This document shows, one piece after another, positions 15,992 through 24,819 of a stretch of 64,000 nt of DNA. A program made the position numbers and the translations under genes. The notes below the pieces were generated by a model. It saw only the letters and a list, made by a program, of their open reading frames with translations, was not told where the DNA came from and searched no databases. Source of the DNA: Candidatus Thiodiazotropha sp. (GTDB lineage Bacteria; Pseudomonadota; Gammaproteobacteria; Chromatiales; Chromatiaceae); NCBI GenBank assembly GCA_023838465.1, contig JAIVEQ010000017.1:1-64000 (forward strand). The letters are read 5' to 3'. Positions within the stretch are counted from its first letter, which is position 1; every line of letters starts with the position of its first letter.

Positions 15992-17341
15992 ATGTCCATA
16001 TCCGTGATACGGCGATTCTCGCCACTGGTTTGCGCTATCGTTATGACTTCCTTTTCAGCCACGCTTCTTGCCGAGACCGATCCGGACCGGATCTTTCAGG
16101 AGATTCAGCAGATGAAGCAGCGCATACAGGAACTGGAACACCAGTTGACCGAGACACGAAAGGTGGGTGACAAAACGCTTCAGAAGAATGAGGAGACTCA
16201 GGCTGATCATCAGGAAACGGAAAAAGCAGCCTCCACAGCGATGGTAACTGCAGCCAACGACGAGCCAGAAGCCAGCCCTGACGGTATCAAGCTCGGCGGG
16301 GCCGTCCGCCTACAGTACAGTAACGAGCGATACCGTGAAGGAAACCGGGAGCGTGGCGGCGATTTCGATTTCGATATTTTCAGGATCAATCTCGACGGTA
16401 AGGTTGGTGGTGTACTGCTTTCCGCCGAGTGGCGCTGGTTTCAATACATGAACGCAGTTCACCACGCCTGGATAGGTTACGATTTCGGCGAGGGCAGACA
16501 AGGGCAGATCGGTATCCAAAAGGTTCCTTTCGGCGTACTCCCCTACAACTCACACAATTTCTTCTTTAGCTCAAACTACTATGTGGGCCTTGAGGATGAC
16601 TACGATGCGGGCATCAAATACCTGCACAAGGAGGGACCCTGGGATCTGCGTTTCGGCTTCTACTTCAACGATGAACAGGGCGGGGCGGATGGCTTTGTCG
16701 ATAATCGTGAAGACCGCTACTCCTACGATGTGGTGGGCTACCGGGCAGCGGGAGAGGGAACCTTTGACCAACCCGGCAACATGCTCGCAGAAAACAACAC
16801 ATGGAATGCCCGTGTCGCTTACCAGCTCAGTGCGATGGATGGCATGCAGATTGAGCTTGGCATTTCCGCTCAGTATGGATTGTTGCACAGCGGCAGTGAA
16901 AAGGCGGGCAATCATGACGCCTATGCCATCCACCTGGTTGGTGATTACGGCCCCTGGAACCTGCAACTACAAGCCGCTTCTTACGAATACGATGTGAACG
17001 ACGGAGCCGACCTCATGGCGGTGGGCGCCTACAGTTTTTACGATACCATCCCCGCAGAAGCCGACTCGTATACCGCCAACCTGTCATACAGCCTTCCCGT
17101 CTCCTGGGGACCTGTCACCAACCTGACCTTCTACAACGACTATTCTCTTATCACCAACAAATCTGCCGGACTGGATGATACCTGGATGAACGTACTCGGC
17201 ATGGCCTTATCTGCCGGTGGCCTATACACCTATTTCGATTTTATCAGTGCAGAAAATCAACCCTTTATTGGCGGCAGCATGGGAAGCGACAGCAACAAAA
17301 CTGAACACCGCTTCAATATCAATTTAGGCTACTACTTTTGA
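15992..17341 (+). CDS. Outer-membrane porin with coiled-coil N-terminus
   Basis: This protein has 449 residues. A signal peptide (cleavage likely after L-L-A near residue 27) is followed by a short coiled coil (I-Q-Q-M-K-Q-R-I-Q-E-L-E), then an alanine/glutamate linker and a beta-barrel from about residue 95 that begins G-G-A-V-R-L-Q-Y and ends N-I-N-L-G-Y-Y-F with the terminal phenylalanine of outer-membrane proteins. Alternating aromatic strands run throughout. The coiled coil plus barrel layout is that of the trimeric DcaP/phosphoporin-like group. It has a good ribosome binding site (gagg). Placed divergently from a BCCT transporter and its regulator, it may admit the same osmolyte, which is inference. 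Confidence 0.87.
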   Translation: MSISVIRRFSPLVCAIVMTSFSATLLAETDPDRIFQEIQQMKQRIQELEHQLTETRKVGDKTLQKNEETQADHQETEKAASTAMVTAANDEPEASPDGIKLGGAVRLQYSNERYREGNRERGGDFDFDIFRINLDGKVGGVLLSAEWRWFQYMNAVHHAWIGYDFGEGRQGQIGIQKVPFGVLPYNSHNFFFSSNYYVGLEDDYDAGIKYLHKEGPWDLRFGFYFNDEQGGADGFVDNREDRYSYDVVGYRAAGEGTFDQPGNMLAENNTWNARVAYQLSAMDGMQIELGISAQYGLLHSGSEKAGNHDAYAIHLVGDYGPWNLQLQAASYEYDVNDGADLMAVGAYSFYDTIPAEADSYTANLSYSLPVSWGPVTNLTFYNDYSLITNKSAGLDDTWMNVLGMALSAGGLYTYFDFISAENQPFIGGSMGSDSNKTEHRFNINLGYYF

Positions 17342-17735
17342 TTTCTTTCTGGCCTGTATGCTCACGTTGAAATCAGCATCAATTAAAGTGTAAAAGGTTT
17401 ATCTTTATTGATATGCGAGAGGTTGGAACGAGTCAGCTGTGCACTGCCAAGATAGTAAAGCCTATGTGTCTGTGCTGATAGATTCTCTACAATATCACGC
17501 AAGCTATTTCGATCAGCTAGCTGTGCCATCATCACAGCTACAAATTGTGTCTATCTGGATGCTGAACGAAAAGCATGACCAGAGTGGTGTTGTTTTGCCA
17601 GTGACTCAAATTCGTCTATATCCGTATTTTGCAACAACGTAACATTTAATTGGATACAGCATAAAATGGTTTTCATAAGTATTTATAATGTACGAAATCT
17701 AGCTGGAATTTGCCCAGGAATATTTACATAGCCAT
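17342..17735. other. Intergenic stretch
   Basis: This stretch follows the porin and precedes a convergent-strand gene end. An open frame of 67 codons at 17439-17642 has no ribosome binding site and an unrecognisable product, so I do not call it. No hairpin with a thymine tract was found just after the porin stop. Confidence 0.4.
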
Positions 17736-18080
17736 TCATGTAGCATGTAGTTTGATCCTTGTTTCAGCAGACAGTTTGTCGATCTCCAACTGCAATTCAC
17801 AATATTCAGTCTGTGTATCAAGTGGCGTAGGATCGTCGGCGCAACTACAACCCGCAATGATGCCAGTATAGAGAATAGAGGCCTTTACACGAATGGTAGT
17901 GGTGTCATCGGTTGCAGAGATAACGATGACACTAAAGGGTTCTTCGCTGACGTAGCTACTGAGAGCTAAACCTTTCTGTAGCGGGAGTTGTCCGGCATCA
18001 GCCGCTTCCAACTCCTGTTTCAAGGTCGTCTTGAAGTGGGTTGAAGGCCAGGCATCACGAGATTTGGGTAGATGCATCAT
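17736..18080 (-). CDS. Conserved hypothetical protein with AGCSCADDPTP motif
   Basis: This 114-residue soluble protein starts MMHLPKSRDAW and carries the central pattern G-I-I-A-G-C-S-C-A-D-D-P-T-P followed by E-Y-C-E. The two close cysteines and the third further on could bind a metal or form a disulfide. Related proteins are, as I remember, widespread in proteobacteria and often mislabelled as an aminotransferase; no function is established. It starts at either of two adjacent ATGs after GGAG. It is divergent from, and close to, the GTPase pair, so the two units may share a control region. Confidence 0.75.
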   Translation of the reverse strand: MMHLPKSRDAWPSTHFKTTLKQELEAADAGQLPLQKGLALSSYVSEEPFSVIVISATDDTTTIRVKASILYTGIIAGCSCADDPTPLDTQTEYCELQLEIDKLSAETRIKLHAT

Positions 18081-18169
18081 CAGTTCTCCATGGGTGGCTT
18101 AGGGTCTGTTTCTACCGTATCCTCTTTGATCAGACTAGTTTTAGATGGTTTCTTCAAGAGTTTTTTGCA

Positions 18170-19672
18170 ATGACAGAACAGCAGGATCAATCATCGCCGA
18201 AGCGTATTTTGCGGTTGCTGCTGGTTTTGGCGTTGCTTTTTCTCTCTTTGTTGATACTGCTGTTGGTGTTACAGCTTACCGAATCGGCATTGAGTGTGTG
18301 GCAGATGCTGGATCAACTCTCACCAGCGTTGTTGTTATTTTACGCAGTCGGTTTATTCGGTTTCAGTTTGGTTGTGTTGGTAGTGAGTTGGCTGTTGTTG
18401 CGCCCGACAAGGCCAGTGACCGGTAAAAAGGTTCAGACGATACACCTGCCGGAAGATAGAGACACCTTTGAAGAGGCACTCCATAAAGCAGACTCAAAAG
18501 GGGTCGACATCACCGCTGCCCATCAGGAATTACAGGAACTAGATCAGCGTACCCGGCAACCCTCGATCTATGTGACCTTTTTTGGTGCGGTCTCGGCAGG
18601 CAAGAGTGCATTGATCAGGGCCATTACCGGTGAACAGGCTATACAGGTCGATCCGCGCACAGGAACCACCCGGCAGATTGCCCACTATCGATTCGCCAAT
18701 GGCGAAGGTGCTGATCTGAATCTAACCGATGCACCAGGCATTCTGGATACCAACCTGGAACATGTGCGCATTGCCCGTGAGGAGGCACGACGCGCTCATC
18801 TGGTCATCTATGTGTGCGAGGGTGAATTGACCCGTGATCAGCACCGAGAGCTGGCAGAGCTGCAGGGTCTGCAGCGTCCGCTGATCGTGGCATTGAATAA
18901 GCAGGATCGCTACAGTGAACAAGAGCTCACAGCGATCCTTGCCCGACTGAGTGAACAGCTATCCGGGATCGAGGTGGTGGCGGTCCAGGCAGGAGGCAGA
19001 GAGGAGGTGATCCGTATTGATGCTGATGGCAAGGAACAGCCAGTGATGCGTGAACGGGTTGCGAGGATTGACGACCTGATGAGTGCAATCCAAGCCAAAA
19101 TTGCGACTGAGCTGGAAGGGCTTGAAGTGCAGCTGGATGAGAGTCTGGTTCGTCTGGGCGCGGAAAAACTGCACCAGGCTACCATGGAACACCGTCTGCA
19201 GGAGGGGAAAAAACAAGTCAAACAGTATACGGGTAAGGCGATGATCGGTGCCATGGCGGCGGTCAGTCCTGGAACGGATGTGTTGATTCAGGGCTACCTG
19301 GGAGTTCAGATGGTGAAGGCCCTCACCACCCTCTATGAAGTAAAGGCCCGTGAAGTCGATGTTGAACATTTTATCGATCTGGCCAGTCAGAATGTCGGCA
19401 AGCGTATCACCCTGCTTCTGGCGCTGACGGGTAATGTATTGAAGGCATTTCCCGGTGTGGGTACCGTCACCGGGGGGCTGATCCATGCGGTAGCCTATGG
19501 CATGATTTTTGAGAGCCTTGGCAACGCTGTATTAAAGACATTGCAAGAGAGTGGTACGCTCAAGACCCACCAGGCATTGGACTATTTCGAGGAGACGATC
19601 AGTGGAAATCTGGAAAGTCGTGCACAATATTTTGCCCGACTGGCTTTGGAAGAGTTCAGAAGAAAACAATAG
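18170..19672 (+). CDS. Membrane-anchored GTPase with DUF697 (YcjF-like), first of two
   Basis: This protein has about 500 residues from the ATG at 18170 (MTEQQDQ). Two leucine-rich membrane helices (about residues 13-36 and 54-77) anchor it. A GTPase domain follows, with G1 G-A-V-S-A-G-K-S (about 139-146), G3 D-A-P-G (187-190) and G4 N-K-Q-D (243-246). The C-terminal third has a long amphipathic region and the hydrophobic hairpin (A-M-I-G-A-M-A-A-V-S-P-G-T-D) of DUF697. Such proteins are YcjX/YcjF or Era-like GTPases of unclear role, possibly membrane remodelling or envelope stress. A longer reading to 18041 overlaps the divergent gene and is unlikely. Its last 71 bp overlap the next GTPase gene. 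Confidence 0.85.
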   Translation: MTEQQDQSSPKRILRLLLVLALLFLSLLILLLVLQLTESALSVWQMLDQLSPALLLFYAVGLFGFSLVVLVVSWLLLRPTRPVTGKKVQTIHLPEDRDTFEEALHKADSKGVDITAAHQELQELDQRTRQPSIYVTFFGAVSAGKSALIRAITGEQAIQVDPRTGTTRQIAHYRFANGEGADLNLTDAPGILDTNLEHVRIAREEARRAHLVIYVCEGELTRDQHRELAELQGLQRPLIVALNKQDRYSEQELTAILARLSEQLSGIEVVAVQAGGREEVIRIDADGKEQPVMRERVARIDDLMSAIQAKIATELEGLEVQLDESLVRLGAEKLHQATMEHRLQEGKKQVKQYTGKAMIGAMAAVSPGTDVLIQGYLGVQMVKALTTLYEVKAREVDVEHFIDLASQNVGKRITLLLALTGNVLKAFPGVGTVTGGLIHAVAYGMIFESLGNAVLKTLQESGTLKTHQALDYFEETISGNLESRAQYFARLALEEFRRKQ

Positions 19673-20975
19673 TGCTCACAAACAGGGGCAGGGGGAAGAC
19701 CATCTGCAGCTGGCCAGGGACAACCTGCGTGAACTGCTCGAAGATGAACGCTTACCCAATCCTATTCGTGACAGTCTGAAGGATGATTTTAAGCAGGTGC
19801 AGGCGATGCTTGAGAAGCTGGAGCATGGTCATCTGCATATTGCGGTCTTCGGCCGGGTCAGTGTTGGCAAATCGGCATTATTGAACGCCTTATTGGGTGA
19901 GGAACGCTTTGGCGTCAGCGCATTGCACGGAGAGACACGCCATAGTGACATGGCTGCCTGGCATGAGGTCGAGGCCAATGGGGTCTACCTCATTGATACC
20001 CCAGGCATCAATGAGGTCAGTGGTGAAGCGCGGGAACGTATGGCTGAGGATGTGGCAGGCCGTGCTGATCTGGTACTGTTTGTTTTGGATGCCGATCTGA
20101 CGCAAACCGAGCTGCAGGCCATCGAGGTGCTGAAACGGCGTAATCGTCCGATACTGGTAGCGCTCAATAAATCAGACCGCTATACAAGCGATGAGCTTGA
20201 GCTGCTGCTGACCAGCCTAAAGGAGAAGTTACAGGATGTTGTCAGCCCGACCTATATCGTACCTGTGGCCGCACGACCTTCGGAACGCATCTACTTGCAG
20301 TTGGATGAGCAGGGTAGGGAGCAGGAGATTCGCAAACAGCCTTCGCCGGATGTGGCCCAGTTGACTGATAGTCTGTGGTTACTGATCGAAAAAGAAGGGA
20401 TGGTGCTCTCTGCGCTTAACGCCAGTCTTTTTGCCGGTCAACTGAGTGACGACGTGGCGAAACGAATCGTACAGGCACGACAAGAGGTGGCGGAGCGGGT
20501 GATACGGGGTTACTGCCTGGGCAAGGGGATCGCTGTTGCTGTGAATCCGATACCGGTGGCTGACCTGGTGGCGGCCCTGGCCCTGGATGCCTCGATGGTT
20601 ATGCATCTGGCACAGGTCTACGGTATGACGGTTTCCCGGGGTGAGGCAGGCGAGTTAATTAAAACCATTGGTGCACAGATGGCGCTGCTGATGGCAACCG
20701 TATGGACAGTGAATATCGCAGCCAGTGCCCTGAAGGCCGGCAGTGCCGGTCTCTCAACCCTGGTGACTGCCGCAGCTCAGGGAGCAATGGGCTATTACAC
20801 TACCTATATTGTCGGGCAGGCGGCACAGCGTTATTTCGCCCAGGGGCGCTCATGGGGGAGTGACGGTCCAAAGACCATCGTGCAACAGATTCTTGAATCG
20901 GTGGATAAGGATTCAATTTTGCAGCAGGCAAGGGAGGATATACGACAACGGCTGCGGACTACGCCTTCCAGATGA
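19602..20975 (+). CDS. DUF697-type GTPase, second of two, GTG start inside the first
   Basis: This protein has about 457 residues. I place the start at GTG 19602 because a GAGGAGA site lies 7 nt before it; no in-frame ATG fits as well. It has G1 G-R-V-S-V-G-K-S, G3 D-T-P-G and G4 N-K-S-D, then a C-terminal DUF697 region with alanine/valine-rich membrane-active segments (A-V-A-V-N-P-I-P-V-A-D). Unlike its upstream partner it lacks N-terminal membrane helices. The 71-bp overlap with the upstream gene implies coupled translation and probably a heteromeric pair made by ancient duplication. No ycjX relative is nearby. Confidence 0.85.
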   Translation: MEIWKVVHNILPDWLWKSSEENNSAHKQGQGEDHLQLARDNLRELLEDERLPNPIRDSLKDDFKQVQAMLEKLEHGHLHIAVFGRVSVGKSALLNALLGEERFGVSALHGETRHSDMAAWHEVEANGVYLIDTPGINEVSGEARERMAEDVAGRADLVLFVLDADLTQTELQAIEVLKRRNRPILVALNKSDRYTSDELELLLTSLKEKLQDVVSPTYIVPVAARPSERIYLQLDEQGREQEIRKQPSPDVAQLTDSLWLLIEKEGMVLSALNASLFAGQLSDDVAKRIVQARQEVAERVIRGYCLGKGIAVAVNPIPVADLVAALALDASMVMHLAQVYGMTVSRGEAGELIKTIGAQMALLMATVWTVNIAASALKAGSAGLSTLVTAAAQGAMGYYTTYIVGQAAQRYFAQGRSWGSDGPKTIVQQILESVDKDSILQQAREDIRQRLRTTPSR

Positions 20976-21012
20976 GTGTACTTGTTCAACCCAATTATTT
21001 TGTCTTCCACCC

Positions 21013-21702
21013 TCAGTAGTTGACCTCAACAGCGGCACAAAGATAGCTCATCAGCAAGTCTGTCTGCCTGAACCCTTTGATGACAAAGTTGCAAAAGGTG
21101 GGTTTGAGTATCTGTTCACAATCGAAGGCCTTGAGAGCGATGAAATCCTTACGCTTCAGATCCTCTATGAGGGGGTGATCAGCGGGAAAGCCTTTTGGTG
21201 GTCTTACCAGGGAACTACCGACAAGCTGGAAGCTGTTTCGAAAGGGGGTTTCGGCCAGTGCAGCCTGCCAGGCAGCTGGATTGTCTACGATGAAGTTTCT
21301 GATTTTGGCGAGTGTCTTTGATTCCGGGTGCCATATTCCAGCACCCAGGAAGCACTCGCCCGGTTCGATATGCAGATAAAAACCGGGTGCATGTACATCT
21401 TTGCCTAAGATATGTCTGAATTGGATGCCGACATTCGTCTTATAGGGTGTCTTATCCTTGGAAAAACGAGTATCCCGATAGACCCTCATCAATGAACCAC
21501 CCGACTTTTTTGCTATCGCATGGAACTGGCTGGAGATGCTTTGTAATTTTGGCGCCATCTCTTCGATGAATGCCAGCGAAGGTTCTCTGATAGAGGCTTC
21601 GTAATGATGTTTGTTGTTGGCAAACCATTCCCGATTATTATTGTGCGCCAAGTCACTGAGAAAAGGGATTGATTGCGGAGGGAAACCTTTAAATCTCTCC
21701 AT
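21013..21702 (-). CDS. DUF2461 family protein
   Basis: This 229-residue protein matches the DUF2461 layout: an opening F-L-x-D-L-x-x-N-N-N-R-E-W-F, the motif L-M-R-V-Y-R-D-T-R-F-S-K-D-K-T-P-Y-K-T-N, then F-Y-L-H-I-E-P-G-E-C-F-L-G-A-G-I-W-H-P. The family is common in bacteria and fungi and its function is unknown. The gene follows the small cysteine-rich gene by 2 bp, so they are probably one unit. Confidence 0.9.
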   Translation of the reverse strand: MERFKGFPPQSIPFLSDLAHNNNREWFANNKHHYEASIREPSLAFIEEMAPKLQSISSQFHAIAKKSGGSLMRVYRDTRFSKDKTPYKTNVGIQFRHILGKDVHAPGFYLHIEPGECFLGAGIWHPESKTLAKIRNFIVDNPAAWQAALAETPFRNSFQLVGSSLVRPPKGFPADHPLIEDLKRKDFIALKAFDCEQILKPTFCNFVIKGFRQTDLLMSYLCAAVEVNY

Positions 21703-21704
21703 CT

Positions 21705-21950
21705 TTAGATATCATATTTACTGTGTATGGCATGCCTGACAGGGCAGGTGCAGACGACCTCATTTCCAAGCTGGGAACTGTATGGGCACTCCTTGCCTTT
21801 ACCACAGGCCATGCGTGCCCGGTTTTCAGCAGTGATTCTTATGCCGCACAGCTCATACTCGCTATCTGTCAGGCAGGCATGATGCTTGGTGCATTTTTTT
21901 GCCTCGAGTAATATTTCAAGGGGTATGTTATATCTTCTTGGACTGTGCAT
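21705..21950 (-). CDS. Small cysteine-rich hypothetical protein
   Basis: This 81-residue basic protein has seven cysteines (near residues 20, 26, 35, 49, 55, 67 and 69), including a C-x-C pair close to the C-terminus (V-V-C-T-C-P-V-R-H). The cysteine spacing suggests a zinc or iron-sulfur site. I do not recognise the family. The start at 21950 has AAAGAG directly before it, closer than ideal. The gene is followed after 2 bp by the DUF2461 gene and preceded by the 22-bp palindrome at 21983-22004. Confidence 0.6.
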   Translation of the reverse strand: MHSPRRYNIPLEILLEAKKCTKHHACLTDSEYELCGIRITAENRARMACGKGKECPYSSQLGNEVVCTCPVRHAIHSKYDI

Positions 21951-21982
21951 CTCTTTAATTAATAAAAAACCATCTCTCCGCG

Positions 21983-22004
21983 CTAGTATAGTGCACTACA
22001 CTAG
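21983..22004. promoter_or_regulatory. 22-bp near-perfect palindrome upstream of the Cys-rich/DUF2461 unit
   Basis: CTAGTATAGTG and its partner CACTACACTAG form a 22-bp inverted repeat centred on GTGCAC with one mismatched pair. It lies about 33 bp before the start of the cysteine-rich gene, in a good position for a dimeric repressor or activator. No thymine run follows, so it is not a terminator. The cognate regulator is unknown. Confidence 0.45.
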
Positions 22005-22076
22005 ATAGGACTCTATGCTAGAGGGACTAGCCTATCGCAGGATCTAAGTCCCGCTTTCAGGAGAGGTGGGAGATCT

Positions 22077-22313
22077 TTAAATACCGCCTACCAGCGAAGC
22101 GTGTACACCACTTCTTTCGATATGATAAAGCAAGTCACTGGAGTGGATGGTTTGTGGATCATAATCCACAACCATCAGGTGAGGTGTCTTGATATGTGCA
22201 CAGGCACTCACAACCCCTCTGACACCGGACAGTTCCTTCTCGATACCGTGAATCTGTTCATCTGATAGTGACTCATTGATGTGAACGACTGCATTGACGT
22301 CGAAATTGATCAT
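22077..22313 (-). CDS. HMA-like small protein without the metal motif
   Basis: This 78-residue protein has the beta-alpha-beta-beta-alpha-beta pattern of heavy-metal-associated domains (F-D-V-N-A-V-V-H-I, L-S-D-E-Q-I-H-G-I-E-K-E-L, the H-L-M-V-V-D-Y-D-P strand and the final helix). It lacks the C-x-x-C metal ligands; its only cysteine is in V-S-A-C-A-H. It may therefore bind something other than copper, or act as a protein-interaction module. It has a strong AGGAGGAG site. It is divergent from the CPA2 antiporter gene, 235 bp away. Confidence 0.7.
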   Translation of the reverse strand: MINFDVNAVVHINESLSDEQIHGIEKELSGVRGVVSACAHIKTPHLMVVDYDPQTIHSSDLLYHIERSGVHASLVGGI

Positions 22314-22548
22314 GCTCTCCTCCTGAGTTGGGCACTTATTAGATTGAAGCTAGCGCAGATAGCTGGGATTACAATGAGTAGATATCCCAACACTTTTCAA
22401 GGTTAATGCATGCAGTTACTTAAAAAGTACGTCACTTAGTTGAGATGGACCATTGAAGAATGGTGATTGAGTTTCCCTGGTTGTTGTTTGGATAAACTAC
22501 CTGGATACTTGCATTGAGAATGCACAGCTCAAATTCTTGTGAGGTTCC

Positions 22549-24273
22549 ATGCATCTTGACACATTTCTGTTTTCCGCGCTGCTGCTGCTGATTGCAACAT
22601 CCGTTGCCGTAGCTTTGTTTAAGTATCTGGGGCTTGGGTCGGTTTTAGGTCTTCTTGTTGCAGGTATGATTGTGGGTCCATACTCCCCTGGTCCTTATGT
22701 CACAGAGCATGTTGAGGATGTCCGGCACTTCACTGAGCTTGGTGTAGTGCTACTGTTGTTTATCATCGGTCTGGAAATGAGGCCACGCCGTCTATGGGCG
22801 ATGCGCAGAGAGGTGTTTGGCCTGGGTCTGTTACAGATATTGCTGACAGGCTTGGTTATCGCCCTCTATTTTCGTCTCTACCAGTCATCCTGGGCGCTCT
22901 CATTACTGATAGGCCTGACCTTTGCGCTATCGTCTACCGCCTTTGTCATACAGATCCTGCAAGAGCGTGGTGAGATAGCCAGTCGACACGGTATGACCGC
23001 TTTTTCAATCCTGTTGATGCAGGATCTGGCCATTGTACCGTTGCTGGCGGCGGTCCCCATCCTTTCTGATACTGGGCGACTCTCGGCTGAGATTCCAGTC
23101 TGGCAGCAGTTGATGATCGAAGTCGGCATGATCGCCATGGTAGTGATATTGGGACGCTACGTTTTACCCTTTGTGCTTAATCAACTGGCCAAACAAGGTA
23201 ACCGTGAGGGTTTTTTTCTGGTCGTCATGCTCGCCGTATTTCTGGCTGCATGGGTGATGGATCAGGCAGGACTCTCAATGGCACTTGGGGCCTTTGTCAT
23301 GGGAATGCTACTTTCTGGATCTAGTTATCGGTTACAGATCCAAGCTTTTATTGAGCCCTATAAAGGGCTACTGATGAGTCTGTTTTTTGTGGCGGTAGGC
23401 ATGTCGATCGACTTCGCCTCAATCGCTCAAGATGCCTTGATGTTTGTTCAACATATATTTGTCATTGTGGCAATTAAAATGCTGGTATTGCTTCTGCTCG
23501 CCCTCGTTTTCGGTTTTTCCAAACAGGTAGCGGTCAGAGTCAGTTTCTTTCTCGCTCAGGGAGGGGAATTCGGGTTTGTACTGATTGGCTCTGCCAAGGC
23601 TTTGCAAGTGATTGATGATGGAACCTTCGTCATGGCAGTCGGCGTGATCTCAGTGAGTATGTTGATTACCCCCTTGCTGGTACGCGCCAGTGACAGACTG
23701 GCAAAGCAGTTTGACAGGAGTGAACACGAAACCGATCACTTGCAATATCCGGCGGATCATGGCGAGGAGAGCCAGCGCGTCATTATAGGCGGTTATGGTC
23801 GTGTTGGGCATACTGTTGCTGTACTGCTGCATACCAGCGGTGTGCCGATCGTTGTTTTCGATACCCGACCTGACCGGGTGGCACAAGGTAAAAAGGATGA
23901 CCTCCCCGTTTACTATGGTGATATCAGTGATCCCGATCTGCTTGATGCCGCCAATGCCGGTAATGCTTCACTGGTCGTGTTGACCATTAATAACGGACCG
24001 ACCGCCTTGAAAACGGTGTCACACATTCGGAATGCGTACCCGCATGTTCCAGTCATTTCCAGAGCCAGGGATCTGGAAGCTTGCGGCCACTTGGTCAAAG
24101 CCGGTGCCAGCCATGCGTATCCTGAGGCGTTGGAGAGTAGTCTTCGCTTAGGCGCAATCGCACTGCAGATGATTGATGTGCCGAAAGATAATGTGGATCT
24201 GCTGTTGCAAGGGGTGAGGCAGGACAACTACACACTGGTTGTGTCTGAGGAAGATGCTCAGCGAAAGGGATAA
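22549..24273 (+). CDS. CPA2-family monovalent cation:proton antiporter (KefB/C-like)
   Basis: This 574-residue protein has an N-terminal domain of about twelve membrane helices to about residue 385, with the family signatures H-F-T-E-L-G-V-V-L-L-L-F-I-I-G-L-E-M and L-M-Q-D-L-A-I-V-P-L. A cytoplasmic Rossmann-type RCK/TrkA-N domain follows, starting V-I-I-G-G-Y-G-R-V-G-H at about 406. Layout and length fit KefB/KefC-like potassium efflux systems. The Q-D in helix 5 is conserved, but the KefC-specific glutathione-site residues cannot be checked by eye. No kefF or kefG ancillary gene is adjacent. The start is the ATG at 22549 following gaggtt. Confidence 0.9.
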   Translation: MHLDTFLFSALLLLIATSVAVALFKYLGLGSVLGLLVAGMIVGPYSPGPYVTEHVEDVRHFTELGVVLLLFIIGLEMRPRRLWAMRREVFGLGLLQILLTGLVIALYFRLYQSSWALSLLIGLTFALSSTAFVIQILQERGEIASRHGMTAFSILLMQDLAIVPLLAAVPILSDTGRLSAEIPVWQQLMIEVGMIAMVVILGRYVLPFVLNQLAKQGNREGFFLVVMLAVFLAAWVMDQAGLSMALGAFVMGMLLSGSSYRLQIQAFIEPYKGLLMSLFFVAVGMSIDFASIAQDALMFVQHIFVIVAIKMLVLLLLALVFGFSKQVAVRVSFFLAQGGEFGFVLIGSAKALQVIDDGTFVMAVGVISVSMLITPLLVRASDRLAKQFDRSEHETDHLQYPADHGEESQRVIIGGYGRVGHTVAVLLHTSGVPIVVFDTRPDRVAQGKKDDLPVYYGDISDPDLLDAANAGNASLVVLTINNGPTALKTVSHIRNAYPHVPVISRARDLEACGHLVKAGASHAYPEALESSLRLGAIALQMIDVPKDNVDLLLQGVRQDNYTLVVSEEDAQRKG

Positions 24274-24590
24274 CTGACACCTGGATTGGCCGGTTCAAGC
24301 GTCAATAGGTAGGTATATACTGACCTGTCTTTAATATTATCAATAGGTTAGCTACATTTTGCTTATGCCTGTGTGGATAATATTGACATACTTTCACACA
24401 TAATAATTTACCTGACTGCTATGGTAGGAAATACAAGTAGTCAAGTAGGCTGAAAAGATGTCTTTGCCCGTAATTCAGTATGCAAAGTCTTGTCAGATAA
24501 ATCCTATGTATGTATCAGCTTTATCCGATACCGGAGGAGATCGAACAGGGCTATGCTGAACAATATAAGAAAGATCGGAGAGGGATCGAT
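24274..24590. other. Intergenic stretch
   Basis: This AT-rich non-coding stretch follows the antiporter gene. No clear hairpin terminator and no recognisable gene were found. A frame open from 24510 runs into the small gene at 24591, but its upstream part has no ribosome binding site. Confidence 0.4.
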
Positions 24591-24761
24591 ATGCCAAAAC
24601 TAACCAGTGGTTTGACACAGAAAGAACGTCTCAAAGTTCTCCAGTCGATTGATATGATCAAATCAGAGCAAAATGCTCACGAGAAGCATGTGTTGGAAAT
24701 CTATCGCGATAGAATTACAAGAGAGTTTCAAGACGCTAAGGCGTACTCTGCAATTGGGTAG
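24591..24761 (+). CDS. Small charged hypothetical protein
   Basis: This 56-residue, mostly helical and highly charged peptide starts MPKLTSGLTQKERLK and ends AKAYSAIG. I prefer the ATG at 24591 because GGAGAGG ends 7 nt before it; the longer frame to 24510 has no such site. I do not recognise the family. It stands alone between the antiporter and yciK. Confidence 0.5.
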   Translation: MPKLTSGLTQKERLKVLQSIDMIKSEQNAHEKHVLEIYRDRITREFQDAKAYSAIG

Positions 24762-24819
24762 GCTTTTTAAAGCATCTGGTTTCTAGATAGCTTAAGTAAT
24801 GCTAGAAGTATTTTTTTAT

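Noticed and set aside
17439..17642. 67-codon open frame after the porin gene
   Set aside because: No ribosome binding site and no recognisable motif.
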